Shown here: positions 1 through 12,093 of the stretch, one piece after another
Layout of the letters: every line of letters starts with the position of its first letter
Position numbering within the stretch: position 1 is the first letter of the stretch
Assembly: GCA_024114885.1 (NCBI GenBank)
Contig: CP099427.1
Span: 1,302,001-1,366,000, forward strand
Direction: 5' to 3'
DNA length: 64,000 nt
Source of the DNA: Septoria linicola
Lineage: Eukaryota > Ascomycota > Dothideomycetes > Mycosphaerellales > Mycosphaerellaceae
Position numbers and translations under genes: made by a program
The notes under the pieces: generated by a model
The model's database searches: none
What the model was told of the DNA's origin: nothing
Seen by the model: only the letters and a program-made list of their open reading frames with translations

Positions 1-912
1 ACACTCGCACAAGCAGAACACCATACTTCGATGGAGTCAACGATGACGACGATGATCTCACCTATCGCACGCGCCCAAAGAAGCGTACAGGCCTCAGCAT
101 ACATCGCGACAACACTGGTCCCGAGATTACTTTCAACCAGCCGGCATCGATGCAATACCTCACGTCCGGCTACAACCCACTACGCAGCAACGGTCCGAGC
201 AACTCGATGCAGCGACAGCAGATGTTCGAGAACCCACTGATCCCTCGAAGCCATCATCGTCAACCGTCCTGGGGCCAGTCTCACATTCCCTTTCGACCAG
301 CCGCCACTGGCCCGCAGCAATCGTATTCCACTTTCGGAGCAATGTTCGGGCAACAGCCTACTGCCAACAATGCCAGCACGAACCACACATTCGCTACTTT
401 TGCCCAGACCTTTGGGCCTGCCCAAGTGACCATGTCGCACAGCCCGAATCCCCTCTTCCAGTCCGCCACTGCCACCGATATGTGGGATATGTTCAACAGC
501 ATCACCGACCCAGTTGATAGTGTCATGGGTGACGCTGATCTTGGGTTCAGCATTGGTGGTGAGTGGGACCGCTGCTCCATGATATCGCTCCGAATTCATG
601 CTGACAACCATGCTCGCTGAACAGGGGACGGCACAACTGGCAATCCACTCTTTTTATCTGACGCAAAACCGGTCGTCGACGATGAGGAGGGTACCATCTC
701 TGCTACAAGTGAGCACTGAGACAAGAATCCCCAGTGGAGATCTTTTCCACACGGACACGTCTCACTCAACCTCGAGCCATTCGTACCCATGACTCGACCG
801 GATCAACAGCAACCACGCTCCCCTGCCCCCAGATGGCGAATGTTTCGTTCATTCCTGCGAGCAGAAGCGGAGTCCCGATCAACCACACTTCCAGCCATCT
901 TGCTCTCCATGA
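1..912 (+). CDS. 3' part of an unrecognised gene (5' end outside the window)
   Basis: An open frame enters from the left edge in the frame of codons starting at position 3 and runs to about 558. It begins with an Asp-rich stretch (residues read VNDDDDDL) and a basic RTRPKKR patch, then becomes rich in Gln, Asn, Ser and Pro, as in disordered regulatory proteins. A good intron sits at 559-624 (donor GTGAGT, acceptor ACAG) and restores the frame. A second probable intron is 709-832 (donor GTGAGC, pyrimidine-rich acceptor ending CCCCCAG), giving a last exon that stops at 910-912. If that intron is not used, the protein stops at 717-719. No domain is recognised, so no function is proposed. The disordered, low-complexity character would fit a transcriptional or signalling protein, which is only inference. 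Confidence 0.45.
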
Positions 913-1608
913 TATATAGTATCTCTACGGCGACGAATCTCCAGACCATGAACATGCAGCCAATCTTTGGCTCACAGAAAAAAAACACATCATCCACATA
1001 TTCAGGTGCTGCGTAATGAGGGAGGGCGGCACACTCGGCCATACTCGATGGCCAAGGCGAAGGGGCATACTACTTGTGCGTAGCCTCCATGAAACAAAGC
1101 ATTGCTAGGAGGAAACATATATGGTCAATGGTAATGTGTGCTGCATAACGATCAGCAAGATGAGCAATGAGGAAGGTTAATAGTGCCTCGACACTCGTTT
1201 GAAAGACCTGATGTGTCACAGCCTCCAGGAGAGGCAATGACATCGTGGCTGGCTGTGGTGAGCACAGGTAGCTAAGAATCTGATAACACACTGTGACACT
1301 TCTGCGACTTTCCTCTCCAGTTGCTGCTCGCCCTTTGATTTGAGTCAAGACTTGCTTGACTTTTGAGCATGTTTTAGGCCAAGCCAGCAGGCATCAGCTC
1401 TGCCACTTTAGCGGAGACTGCTTCCGTGAGCAACTGCTCCAAGTCCTCAGCGTTCGTTGGAGAACTTGTACAGACCAATTTACGACGTGCTCGTGTTGGG
1501 TACGAATTTGGACGCGTCGCTGTCGAAGCGCGTCATCAAAGAATCCTTCAACGACACACATTCCAACTACGCGGCCTTCCACTGACTTTGTAGAGATGTA
1601 ATGCAGTC
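913..1608. other. Intergenic region upstream of the Zn2Cys6 gene
   Basis: No coding region can be supported here; the short open frames have no recognisable composition. It presumably holds the 3' end of the left-edge gene and the promoter of the regulator at 1609. Confidence 0.5.
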
Positions 1609-3489
1609 ATGCCAGTCAGATCTGCTGGCTGCTTCCAATGCCGCAAGCGAAAGATCCGATGCGATGAAAAGCGACCTGGTTGTGATCGCTGCAAGACCCA
1701 TGGCGTCTCGTGCCCCGGCTACAGGCTGCCAGCACCTGGCCAGATAGCCTTTGCTGACGAGACCAGAGCTGTCGTCAGTCGAGCCACAAAGGGGAGAAAA
1801 GGTAGTGATGGCATTACCACGATCAAGTTCCTTGAAAATAACGAGGAGCACACCTCGACGACGAGTACCAGGAATAGTGTCCCGCCGGAAGGGACCAAGA
1901 TTGCTTGCAATCGCTGCAACTTCCACGATTATCAAGATGACCTGCTTGTTGATGCTGTGGACTCCATGAAATCTCGATATCCGCATGGGACAGAATGGAT
2001 CTTCCAAGATGATCTGAGCTCGACTGATGGCACAATTTCGCCCTTTTCCTCTTCCTCTGGCACGAACACACCGCCTGCAGATTTCAAGCTTGGACTCGTG
2101 CGTAAGGAGACTTCGATGGATCTGGCCAAAGCAATGGCTCTTTACGCAACTCCGCAATTCATGCCCTCTGCGGCAGCTGAGAAGGCCATGATCTACAGCA
2201 CTTTCGTAGATGCATACCTGCCAAAGCATCGACCAGAAACCGATGCCCATTTCTCGTTCCTAGAACATCTCATTACCACGCCTGACTTACGACCGGAAGT
2301 CGGTGAGGCACTAGATGCTCTGAGCCTGGTCCAGGTTGGAAGCATATATCACGACGATAAGCTTCTGAAACAGTCTGTCCGATCCTACGCAAAAGCACTA
2401 CAAGGCCTCGTGAAGACACTCAGTCACAGCAATACCTCATCTTTCGTGGCAGACGACTATGTCTTGGCCACAGTGACGCTGCTTGCGACTTGTGAGTTCT
2501 TCGACGAAATCTCCCAGATGGGCGAGGGCTGGAGCAAGCATATTCAGGGCTCGCAGCAGCTTCTTGCTGCTCGAGGAGCGAAGAGCATTCAGTCGAGGAT
2601 GAGTTTAATGTTGTACAGCAACATGAGGCACGGGGCTTTGAGTCATGCGTTGATTGCTAGGAAATGTTCGTTCTTAGGAAAGCCAGAGTGGAGAGCGCTG
2701 GCGTGGCGAGACGAGATCAGGGATGGTAGCACGGGCTTCTATGAGTATGCGCTGCAGGTCCCGGACCTCTTGGAAAGCTGGGACGAATTTGCGAAAGGAG
2801 ACAAGCTGGATGTGACACGTCTCGACGAGTTCCTTTTTGAGGCGCGAACACTCGAACAAGGCCTGAGATTGTGGTTTCACGGCTTTCAGTCGAAGGCGAG
2901 GTCTTCTGGAACGGAACTTCACATTTTGGTTGGAGTGGAGCAATTCCCTACTTTCTGCTCCCTTGTCAGTGATCGGACTGTTGACAAGTGCTTCCTCTTC
3001 CCGAGCTTCATGATCGCGTATCTCGTCTCTGTATACTGGGACGTGATGCACTTCTTGCGGACTACAATCAAAAAGATACATCACGCGAGGCACGAAGCAG
3101 ACTCAGCCTGGTTCCCTTCACAAGAAGAAACAGTCACGGAAGATGAACTGATGGGATATGTGATGGATTTGATGAGATGTTTTCCATTTTTTTGTGAGCC
3201 GACGAATTCTTCGACCGGCCAGATTGGTATCTTTTTGCCTTTGCGGACTGCCGCTTTCTACTGTACGGAACATGGACACTGGTCTTTGCTGAAGTGGGTC
3301 GGCGCTGTACGAGACAACGTCTTCACCAGAGGCATGAGACCGCCTAGTGTGCGAGAGCGGCGACCTCCTGGTACAGCAAGGATCGCTGTCATGCCAACCC
3401 CTCGCAGCCCGATCCTGAAGGATGACAATGTCATCGATATCAGCGCAGGTGGTACGCCGATCACTTGGTCTAGCATGGTCGAAAGATGA
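1609..3489 (+). CDS. Zn2Cys6 fungal-type transcription factor
   Basis: A 626-residue intronless protein. Residues 8-35 form a canonical Gal4-type binuclear zinc cluster: C8-x2-C11-x6-C18-x6-C25-x2-C28-x6-C35, with the basic RKRKIRC segment between the second and third Cys. The long C-terminal part is helical and has the look of the fungal-specific transcription factor domain 2 family (DUF3468-like). A Ser/Thr/Pro-rich linker lies around residues 130-155. By family knowledge it is a nuclear DNA-binding regulator; its targets cannot be told from sequence. It is convergent with the desaturase gene, with only about 160 bp between stop codons. The ATG at 1609 is chosen because the zinc cluster starts seven residues later, as is typical. 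An upstream ATG at 1601 is in another frame. Confidence 0.9.
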   Translation: MPVRSAGCFQCRKRKIRCDEKRPGCDRCKTHGVSCPGYRLPAPGQIAFADETRAVVSRATKGRKGSDGITTIKFLENNEEHTSTTSTRNSVPPEGTKIACNRCNFHDYQDDLLVDAVDSMKSRYPHGTEWIFQDDLSSTDGTISPFSSSSGTNTPPADFKLGLVRKETSMDLAKAMALYATPQFMPSAAAEKAMIYSTFVDAYLPKHRPETDAHFSFLEHLITTPDLRPEVGEALDALSLVQVGSIYHDDKLLKQSVRSYAKALQGLVKTLSHSNTSSFVADDYVLATVTLLATCEFFDEISQMGEGWSKHIQGSQQLLAARGAKSIQSRMSLMLYSNMRHGALSHALIARKCSFLGKPEWRALAWRDEIRDGSTGFYEYALQVPDLLESWDEFAKGDKLDVTRLDEFLFEARTLEQGLRLWFHGFQSKARSSGTELHILVGVEQFPTFCSLVSDRTVDKCFLFPSFMIAYLVSVYWDVMHFLRTTIKKIHHARHEADSAWFPSQEETVTEDELMGYVMDLMRCFPFFCEPTNSSTGQIGIFLPLRTAAFYCTEHGHWSLLKWVGAVRDNVFTRGMRPPSVRERRPPGTARIAVMPTPRSPILKDDNVIDISAGGTPITWSSMVER

Positions 3490-3650
3490 ATTCTGCGCTA
3501 GAATTCTCTTCAAGTATGCATATGAGATGTGCTTTTGGCCTAGAGCCTTATGTTTACGGGACTGTTCCCCGTGCTGTCTCGCGTCTCGGCCTGTGCCACC
3601 TTATCAGACAGTGCTGATCGCCTGCGATGTTCGTCATGTTCGGATCTTCC

Positions 3651-5442
3651 TCAATGAAGTCCACTTTCGCCCGTCGAAGCCATATGTGCTTGGCATGCGG
3701 CCATGAGTTTGGCTTGATCTGCGACCTGCTGCAATTTGCCCAAAACATCCTTGTTGCCATCCAGGAATCCAAGGATGAGATACTCGATCTTCGTCTCCTC
3801 GCAGAATTCCCTTACGAGCTCCTGCAGCTTGCGCAGGTTGTGTCGTGGCACACGAGGAAAGAGGTGGTGCACGGCTTGGAACTGCAAACCTCCATGGATG
3901 AAGTCCAGCCAAGCGGGGCACGCCACATCCATCGTGGTTCGTAGCTGTCGCTGAGCAAAGGCCTCACTGGGTCCAAGATCCGAAGTGCTCGTTCCCCAGT
4001 GCGATAGCGTGATCTGCACGTGGAGCGGCATGGTGATGAGGTGGCTGGTCACCAGGAAGACTGCGCGGCTCCACCATGTTGGTATCTGGCACCAGAGAAG
4101 TACGTAGAAGTACAGGAAGAGGTAGCAGGCAATGCTCAGTATCTCCACCGAGCGCGTCCAGGAGGCGCTTCCACGGGTGATCGATCGTCGCGAAAGCAAG
4201 TGACCCCAAGAAAGAAAGTAGAGGTTGAATCGTGCCACGGCCATGATTGGGTAGTACGTGAATCGCTGATACTTGACAGCGTAGTCTGCGGCGGCGTCCC
4301 ACACATAACGGAAGCCGTTATAGTAGGAGGATCGGATGCCCGTGAAGAAGGCTGGAGATGTGACGAAGAGAGGCACATTCTGGATATCCGGGTCGTGGAC
4401 AGGATCGTTGGTCACAAAGTGGTGCACGTTGTGGCTGCTCTTCCACCAGCCAATCGAAAGCCCGGAGCAGAAGTTGCCAATGAAGATGCCGATGAGGGAA
4501 TCGACCACGAAGTTGTGCGTTATGCCGCGATGGCCTGCATCGTGAGCAGTGAACATGATCTGGTGCCAGAAGAGGCCAAGGAAGCATGCTGATGTGAAGA
4601 ACCATTCTGCAGAAGAGGTTAGCTAAATCCTGAACTCACCTCGACGTCGGCCGCCATGGCAGCATGATGACATTAACTTACCTCTTCGTAGGAAGAACAC
4701 GAACAATGCAAACAGCGATGCGTACCGCAACATTTCCTTGCCATACTCGATGAAGCGACAGTCGTAGAATCCTTCATCGTGGACCCGTTGATGTAGCATC
4801 CGGAACTTGTTCGTAATTTCGCGTTGTGTCGCAGCATCAAGCGAAGGGTATTTTGCGATGTCTGCGTCAATCTCTGCTTGTACCGTGTTGGCGGTGTATG
4901 TGCATTCTGAAACGTCAAGGCTCGATGCCTCTGACAAGGCCAGGCGACCCTTGTGCTTCAACGCCCGCTCTCCTTCCTCCTTCTCGTTTGCGATGCATTT
5001 GGAGAAGGTGCCTCCCTGTATAGGCGGTGTAAAGTTGATCCAGTTCCCTTCGATGCGACCAATGCGGTACCTGTTCATGGATTTCAGGGTTTCGAGCGAG
5101 TGGGATCTGGTTTCGGAGAATGGGTGGTCAGCGAAGTCCGATTGCATAATTCCTGCATAGCCTTTCCGCGCACATCCGACGCGGTGAGCTGAGCGGTATT
5201 GATTATAAAGCAGGGCCATGACTTAATAAGACTTACATAGCCAGCTCATCTGTTGCGTCTCTTCCTACCATGTGCTGAATGACTAGTCGTCCTCCTGGGT
5301 GAAGGTCCTGCCATGCGTTCAATCGCAGCACATGGCTGTCGGCGATGATCAGTGTATCTCCGGCGGCGATGAGACCGTCGATTTCTTGCCGCGTGAAGAC
5401 ACGGCTCTGACGCTTCTCGATCATGATGGACGGTTGGTTCAA
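3651..5442 (-). CDS. Delta-8 sphingolipid (fatty acid) desaturase with N-terminal cytochrome b5 domain
   Basis: Three exons on the minus strand: 5442-5237, 5106-4682 and 4606-3651, giving 528 residues. Introns are 5107-5236 (GTAAGT...CCAG) and 4607-4681 (GTAAGT...TGCAG); both junctions keep the frame and join conserved blocks. Residues 48-51 are the HPGG haem-binding motif of cytochrome b5, followed by GRDATDE and a second candidate haem ligand His near residue 71. The membrane desaturase part has the three histidine boxes HDAGH, HNVHH and QAVHH, the last followed by LFPRVPRHNLR, characteristic of fungal delta-8 long-chain-base desaturases. Those enzymes introduce a double bond into the sphingoid base of ceramide in the ER on the way to glucosylceramide. 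The start could also be the Met six residues downstream. A delta-6-type front-end acyl desaturase is the alternative but fits less well. Confidence 0.88.
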
Positions 5443-6792
5443 TGAAACAAAAGAGTGTACGACCGCATGTTACTCGACTGGTCACAGGAAAACCCAGAAA
5501 GGTCATCGACTGAACATGCCATTTTGGACGACTGCGCCCGGCCCTCGCGTACGTTTCCTCACCTTCACCACGCTCCAGAGCTGGGCCTCCTGATCTGCCG
5601 CTGCGTCTACGGCGTATTTGCACGCTTGTACGAGGATCACGCCAAGGCGCTTGCATTAGAGTGGTGGCCAACAACGTGGAGAAAGGGACCACAAAGGCAC
5701 CCCGATTGTCGAGCTCGCGAGGGGTTTGACGGGCATCGAACGGCGCTACTACTTCTCACGCGACTCAAGCCCAGTGACTATCCAGACGCGGCCCTTGACC
5801 CATTTGCAGCTGCTGCGGCGTAGAATCTACCGCTGTCCTCACGGCTCGCTTGGCAGATTTCCAAGTGTACCAGATCACGCCTTTTGGCCGATAGCAAGTG
5901 TGTATCTCGCGTACCTCGCACAAGTCGTATCAGCGCTGGCTGCAAAGTGACCAGGTGGGCAGTCTTCAGGAATCGAAAACGGAATTGAGCCTCAGCCTGG
6001 GTGGAATTATTGCGACCCTTGCATTGATCGTGCATGCATTGGACGGCGACAGCGATGTTCGAGACCACGGTGGCATTCCACTGGCCCATGCACTCTAGGC
6101 TGCTGAATTTCAGGGACCACTATATCTCGCAGCGAGCAGATTGTTGAGCAGATCTGTCCTAAGCGACATTCGAAATTCCTTGTGCCGCCGTACAGCACGT
6201 CATTTACAGCCAAGGATGAGTTTCAGAAGTTAGAGGCAGAGTGTGGCTGTGTAGCGTTTTCGTACACTGCTTCCGCGTGGAGGGCAAACGTAGATGTCGT
6301 ACTCGCACCGATCATACACCGGGTGTTTACGTGGCATCACGTCTCTAGATCTTCTCCTAGGCTGCTACAAATTGTCCTCCATGGCGCGTAAGCATGGGAG
6401 AACTTCGCCAATAATTGTCCAAGCAATTGACAAGTTTCTGCTCGAGCAGGAGTACCCCCGTCCATACGAAGCAGGAGGAAATGGCCACGCGGATGTGCAC
6501 GTAACACACACGCATCGAGGAGGTCTTCATCACTGCTCATGCCATTATTTTATCAGAATGCTGAGGCCGGCTGTTTCTGTTGCCATCACTGGGGCCATCC
6601 AGAGATTTTGGATGGCCGCCGTGATGCCTCGAGTGAGTTGCCTGGAGCGACGTTCAGTCTCGCAACAGACGACCCTGAGAATGTATCATGGTCTGCTTTG
6701 GGTAACTGTCACCTCACGAATGGCTCTTCCACAAAGTATTTCGAGACATCAGAAGTGCGCACTGGTCCGCATGAGTGTGCATCTAGCATGAA
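5443..6792. other. Intergenic region, 1.35 kb, no supported gene
   Basis: It lies between the start of the desaturase and the end of the SANT-repeat pseudogene, so it should contain the desaturase promoter. Several 100-165 codon open frames occur, but none shows a recognisable domain or coherent composition. Confidence 0.45.
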
Positions 6793-7815
6793 TTACAGAG
6801 AGGCTCCGTGCGAAATTCGTCTGGACATGAGAACCTGAATCCCAAAACCGCCCATTCCGCCAACTAATGCATTGTGTGAAGTGGTATTGTCCTTGGTGTC
6901 ATTGCTATAACGCGCTACCTTTGATTTCTCACGAAGCAACATGCGTTGCACTGCGGCCAGCGACCTTTTTAGTTTCTGTGCAATATCTTCTGCGCTGCAG
7001 CCGTCCTCAGCCAGCGTGCGCAAGCTAGCCTTTTCAACGTCATCCCAACGCTCAACTTTGCTCTGGCCAATAGCTTGCGCAACTTTGCCTCTGCGTAGTT
7101 TTGACCACACCGCAAGCCGTGATCTGTCGAGTTGAGTTGCAATCTGACCAGGCGTGAGGCCGGCCTGGGATAGTCGAATTAGAGTTTCAACCTCGTCGGG
7201 CTGCCAGCTACCAGCACGCTCGACGGCAATCCTCCCAGTGCGGTCCCTGATCATTGTGTAACGTCTGCGCAGCGAGCTCGCGGTACGTGTGGGGAAATTC
7301 TTCGCAGCTTGTACATAATCCAGCTTTTCCACTTCCAACAGGTCTACCAACCTGTGATCTTCCTGCTTGGTCCACGGCTGTCTGGCCCCTGAAGAGACTG
7401 CATTATGTCGGAATGCATAGTATCGATCCTGAAGTGTGGAAAGGTCCACGCCTGGAAACGAAGCTGCAATCTCAGATCACTGCGCAGCTGCAGCCCTAGC
7501 ATCTGAAAGCCGTCTTCTCTCCTCGTCCGTCCAGTTGTATTGTTTCTGGGCTAGGCCATATTTAAACCTCGAGTTCTCCACAGCTGATTCTGAACGACCG
7601 AGTCTGGCACTAATCGTGGCTGTAGTCTCTTTAGCCCGAACCATGCGATCCAGAATCTCGACCTCTTCTGCAGTCCAGCGTCGGTGGCGGAAAAGGTGAG
7701 CAGTCGTGTGCAGCTGACCTGTGACAAGGGCATATTTGTTGGACTTGCATGGTGCTCGGACGGTGGATTGCCACCAAGTAGCAGACGGTCTGATCATTCT
7801 AAAGGACCACATCAT
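6793..7815 (-). pseudogene. SANT/Myb-repeat protein gene interrupted by one in-frame stop
   Basis: One continuous minus-strand frame of 341 codons from ATG 7815 to the stop at 6793, broken only by a TGA at 7479-7477. About five imperfect SANT/Myb-like repeats can be read. Their starts are RRWTAEEVEIL, NWTDEERRRL, PWTKQEDHRL, SWQPDEVETL and RWDDVEKASL. Each has the pattern W, about 20 residues, I/A-A..L/F-P, then a basic third helix. The TGA falls inside repeat 2, before SEIAASFPG. The related gene at 13406 has W-S-Q-I-A-S-K-L-P-G at that position, so the lost codon was probably TGG (Trp). No usable intron surrounds the stop: the only GT-AG pair spans 17 nt. The N-terminus is basic and Ser/Thr-rich, which could be a mitochondrial presequence. 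The product would be a multi-repeat DNA-binding protein of unknown role. A sequencing error at one base is the alternative to true pseudogenisation. Confidence 0.7.
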
Positions 7816-8443
7816 CCGTGTCTTCAGATAGCTGAATACCAGTGGAAGCAGCTAGCAGAATTACGGATTGTCGACGGAACATTACTCGCTATGCTGAACT
7901 GCCCGTCGATTCTGATCAGTTGCGCCCCCTTTATTGATAAGCTTGCACCTGTCTTGCGTCCTTTCTTGTTGGTTTCAGTCGCTGTGCTCTTACAGTATGT
8001 ATAGTATGGTGACAAGGCTGTGATCGTACCCACTACCGTCTTGAGCTCGCTCAGACTATGCGAGGAACGCGTGCTTACTTGCCATCTGCAGTTGATTGTA
8101 GCACATGTACTTATTATGTAAGAGAGGTGAGCATGACGCCTGGTCTATGCTCAATTAATGAGTGTGCATACTACAGCGAACTTCACACGAGTGCGTAAGT
8201 CGGTCTTCGAGTCGCAGGCAGGAGCACTTTGGGTGGTGAGTGGAAGAAAGGTGTGGTCGACTGGCGTCGGAGATTGAAACGCGAAAGTGCTCTAAGGCCA
8301 ACCTCAGGCACAATTTTGAGTCATTCGAGATTTTGGCGGAGCACGAGGGAACACAACTTCCGCATTCCAAAAGTCCACCACCACTCTCCATTACCTTTGT
8401 CGCCCTCACAGCAACTCGAATCGAAGAGAAGCTCACCGCAACT
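7816..8443. other. Intergenic region between divergent SANT pseudogene and eIF2-gamma
   Basis: About 630 bp shared by two divergent genes. The last 60 bp before the eIF2-gamma ATG is C/T-rich, as is common in highly expressed fungal housekeeping promoters. No other element is recognised. Confidence 0.5.
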
Positions 8444-10151
8444 ATGGTAGCCAACGGAGACTACCCGTCAGACGACGAGTCGCCGCCACAATCCCCCGCG
8501 CAACAAGCGCAGCAGACCGGCGACGATGGCGATGTCGAGGAAGTGCGCCCAAAAGGCCCAGCAGCCGCACCTAGATCCGCTCTGAAGAAGACGAATCAGG
8601 CCGCCGCCGCCGCAGCAGCAAAACCGCCTCTGCCAGAGCAGCCCGAACCGAAAGACCTCAAAGTCTCAGAACTCACACCACTCTCTCCAGAGATCATCGC
8701 ACGTCAAGCGACGATCAACATCGGCACAATCGGGCACGTCGCTCACGGAAAGAGTACGGTGGTGAAGGCGATTTCTGGCGTGCAGACTGTTCGTTTCAAG
8801 AACGAGTTGGAGAGAAACATCACAATCAAGCTTGGATACGCAAACGCAAAGATCTACAAGTGCGATAGCCCAGAGTGCCCGCGACCTACGTGCTACAGGA
8901 GTTACAAGAGTGAGAAGGAGGTGGATCCGCCTTGCGAGAGGCCCGGATGCGAGGGCACATACAGATTGCTGAGACACGTTTCGTAAGTCATCACGTCCTT
9001 GTTTATCGTGACCAATTCAAGCGGGCGGCTGGCTATGGCAATTTATTCGAGTGGAGGCAATAGCGGCAGCAATTTTGGCGATGATAGTGATTAGACGATT
9101 TGGCAGAAGCCGAGCTGACTGTTGCAGATTCGTCGATTGCCCAGGTCACGACATTCTGATGAGCACTATGTTGTCTGGCGCAGCGGTCATGGACGCCGCC
9201 CTCCTACTGATTGCAGGAAACGAAACTTGCCCACAGCCACAGACATCCGAACATTTGGCAGCTATCGAGATCATGAAGCTGCAACACATCATCATCTTGC
9301 AGAACAAGGTCGACCTGATGCGCGAGGAAGCAGCTTCGCAGCACTACGACTCGATCAAGAAGTTCATCCGCGGCACAGTAGCAGATGACTCTCCAATCAT
9401 TCCAATTTCTGCTCAGCTCAAATTCAACATCGACGCTATCAACGAGATGCTGGTGACCCGAATCCCAGTACCTATGCGCAATTTCCAGGACGACCCACAC
9501 CTCATTGTCATTCGATCGTTCGATGTCAACAAGCCGGGTTCAGAGATTGATGAGTTGCAAGGTGGTGTCGCTGGTGGGTCGATCTTGACTGGTATCCTGA
9601 AGCTCGGTGACGAGATTGAGATCCGACCTGGTATCGTTTCGAGGGATGAGCAAGGAAAGATTCAGTGCAAACCTATCTTCTCGCGTGTGATGGCACTACA
9701 AGCAGAGCAGAACAGCCTCAAGTTCGCCGTTCCTGGTGGTCTGATTGGTGTCGGTACTCGCATCGACCCTACACTCTGCCGTGCTGATCGTCTGGTCGGA
9801 TTTGTACTTGGATTGAAGGGCAAGCTGCCAAAGATCTTCACTGAGCTCGAGGTCAACTACTTCTTGTTGCGCCGACTGTTGGGTGTCAAGACTGCCGATG
9901 GCAAGCAAGCAAAGGTCGCTAAGCTTACGAAGAACGAAGTGCTGATGGTCAATGTTGGATCTACAGCGACCGGTGCCAAGGTGGTTGCCGTCAAGAACGA
10001 TGTCGCCAAGCTCCAGCTTACCTCGCCTTGCTGCACGGCAATCAACGAGAAGGTGGCCTTGTCGAGACGTATCGAGAAGCACTGGCGGTTGATTGGATGG
10101 GCTACGATCTTGAACGGAGACACGCTTGACCCTCAGAACCCTGAGAACTAG
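8444..10151 (+). CDS. GCD11: Eukaryotic translation initiation factor 2 subunit gamma (eIF2-gamma)
   Basis: Two exons, 8444-8982 and 9128-10151, with an intron 8983-9127 (GTAAGT donor, GCTGACTGTTGCAG acceptor region), give 520 residues. The first 85 residues are a fungal-type acidic and Ala-rich extension. Then come the GTPase motifs: G1 GHVAHGKS (97-104), G3 DCPGH (183-187, formed just after the splice) and G4 NKVD. A zinc-binding Cys set (C140, C145, C150, C164, C169) lies between G1 and G3 as in eIF2-gamma. The C-terminal half carries the EF-Tu-like domains II and III, ending in the typical RLIGWATI segment. The protein is the GTP-binding core of the eIF2 ternary complex that brings initiator Met-tRNA to the 40S ribosome. 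An open frame continues upstream of 8444, but the ATG followed by the acidic tail is the plausible start. Confidence 0.96.
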
Positions 10152-10942
10152 TCCATGGAATGTAGGAGAAGACTACATTCGGAGTGTCGCTCTGCCGAAT
10201 TAGCTGCGAGCCGTGCTTTTTGAGCGTTTCATCGGTGTTCAAAACAATTGCATGGGGAGAGGAGCACGGTCAGAGTGTCAAGACAGACCAAGGGCCGCTT
10301 GGTGGTCCAGATGATAGAGCATGACATGAAAATGATGAACCTCAAGCTTCCACAGTTTGAGATGAATGTTACTTGACCACGATGTTGCCCAGCCCCGCCC
10401 TGCCTAAGGACTGCGTCTGTTGTCCTCATGATCCGCCTTCATATGCTTGGACCGCGGTGTCATCTGTAAATGCCAGTGAGCTGTTCGACAACACTGTGTT
10501 GTCTTGGAAGAATCGTGAGTAGCCGAGATTTTGTATCCAGACCAGAATCGGGCATGTGAAGATGCTTGGTGGGGCAGGAACGCGGGGAGTTGTTTCCCAA
10601 ACTCAAAAGTTAGTCGAGATCCTGCACTAAAAGTACACCGCCAATGTTTGACATTTCATGCAAAGGAACAATTGTCTGTTGAACAACTGTTGACGAGCTT
10701 ACGACGACTACGACCGCAGCCAACGAGTTGTGTAGAACGTGTCTACATCGCAAATTGAGTCCCATCACCTCCACGATCCTTCGAGTTTCAAAGTGAGCAC
10801 CGAGGACACGAATACCATTTCGGACACGAATTGCTTGAGCCGAGGGGTGGTATATGAAAGCGACGTTGGGCTGTCAGTGGAAGAGAAGTGAGGAACCGAA
10901 TAAAGACACAATACAACAGACAGAATACAAGGAATCGCAAAT
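10152..10942. other. Intergenic region between eIF2-gamma and phosphomannomutase
   Basis: About 790 bp holding the eIF2-gamma 3' end and the phosphomannomutase promoter. No gene or repeat is seen. Confidence 0.5.
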
Positions 10943-11910
10943 ATGGCAGCGGCAGCAGCATCTGTGATTCCGGGCTTGGACCAGCGACCTGTCAAGAACA
11001 CTGTGTGCTTGTTCGATGTCGATGGAACTCTTACTCCAGCTCGCCGCGTACGTACCGTCTCATACATTGCGCGCCTTAACTTGGGGGCACAAGAGCGCAA
11101 ACGCAGAAGACACACTTGCTGACAGTCTCGCACATAGACCGTTTCCCCTGAGATTCTCCAGCTCCTCTCTGCTCTGCGCCACAAAGTAGCAATCGGCTTC
11201 GTCGGTGGCTCAGATCTGGCCAAGCAGCAGGAGCAGCTCGGAACTGCCTCGATTCCAGTTACCTCCCTCTTCGACTTCTGCTTCGCGGAGAATGGCCTGA
11301 CCGCATACCGCATGGGCGTACCGCTCGCCTCGCACAGCTTCATCAAGTGGATCGGTGAGGACAACTACAAGAAGCTCTCCAGCTTCATCTTGCACTACAT
11401 CGCGGATCTGGACATTCCAGTCAAGCGAGGCACATTCATTGAGTTCAGGAACGGCATGATCAACGTCAGCCCCATTGGCAGGAATGCGAGCGTCCAGGAG
11501 CGAGATGAGTACGAGAAGTTTGACTTGCAGCATGGCATCAGGAAAAAGTTTGTTGAGGAGATCAAGAAGGCTTTCCCAGATCTTGGCTTGACGTATGTCT
11601 TCACTCTTCCTCTGTCAGTGATAAACTGTTCAAGGTTCTTGGCTAACCTGCTCCCAGCTACTCCATCGGTGGCCAGATCTCATTCGACGTCTTCCCACAA
11701 GGCTGGGACAAGACCTACTGCCTTCAGCACGTCGAGAACGAGAAGAACTTGCCAGGTGGTGTCGACTACACAACCATCCACTTCTTCGGTGACAAGACAT
11801 ACAAGGGAGGCAACGACTACGAGATCTTCGAGGACCCACGGACTGTCGGTCACAGTGTCACCAGCCCAGATGACACTGCTGCTGAGCTGAAGAAACTTTT
11901 CGATTTGTAG
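10943..11910 (+). CDS. SEC53: Phosphomannomutase
   Basis: Three exons (10943-11047, 11138-11592, 11658-11910) encode 270 residues. The introns are 11048-11137 (GTACGT...CATAG) and 11593-11657 (GTATGT...CCCAG). The HAD-superfamily motif DVDGT (residues 25-29) followed by LTPARR is diagnostic, with the two catalytic Asp at 25 and 27. Further family blocks are GFVGGSDL, FCFAENG-like residues, FIEFRNGMINVSPIGR and the C-terminal FFGDKT segment. The enzyme converts mannose-6-phosphate to mannose-1-phosphate in the cytosol, the precursor of GDP-mannose for N-glycans, O-mannosylation, GPI anchors and cell-wall mannan. Length matches the family (about 250-270). It is convergent with the small gene at 12094-12590. 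Confidence 0.96.
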
Positions 11911-12093
11911 TTTGTCCGCTCCAGCATATACAGGCATTGAGACCGTTTAGGCGTGCTAGACTCAGTATAGACTCGTAAAAGGTTCACACTCATGGCCGCC
12001 GTGCCTCCGTCAACGCCTCGTCTGGTGTTTCTCACCGTCTGCCTGCCGATTGCCGTGGTTCTTTTCTTTCTCCGGAAGCCTCGCGGCTCTTCT

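Noticed and set aside
5455..6838. Several plus-strand open frames of 65-165 codons upstream of the desaturase
   Set aside because: No recognisable motifs, mixed frames and no coherent composition; treated as intergenic.
7460..7480. A possible mini-intron removing the TGA of the first SANT-repeat gene
   Set aside because: The only GT...AG interval is 17 nt, far below any functional intron.
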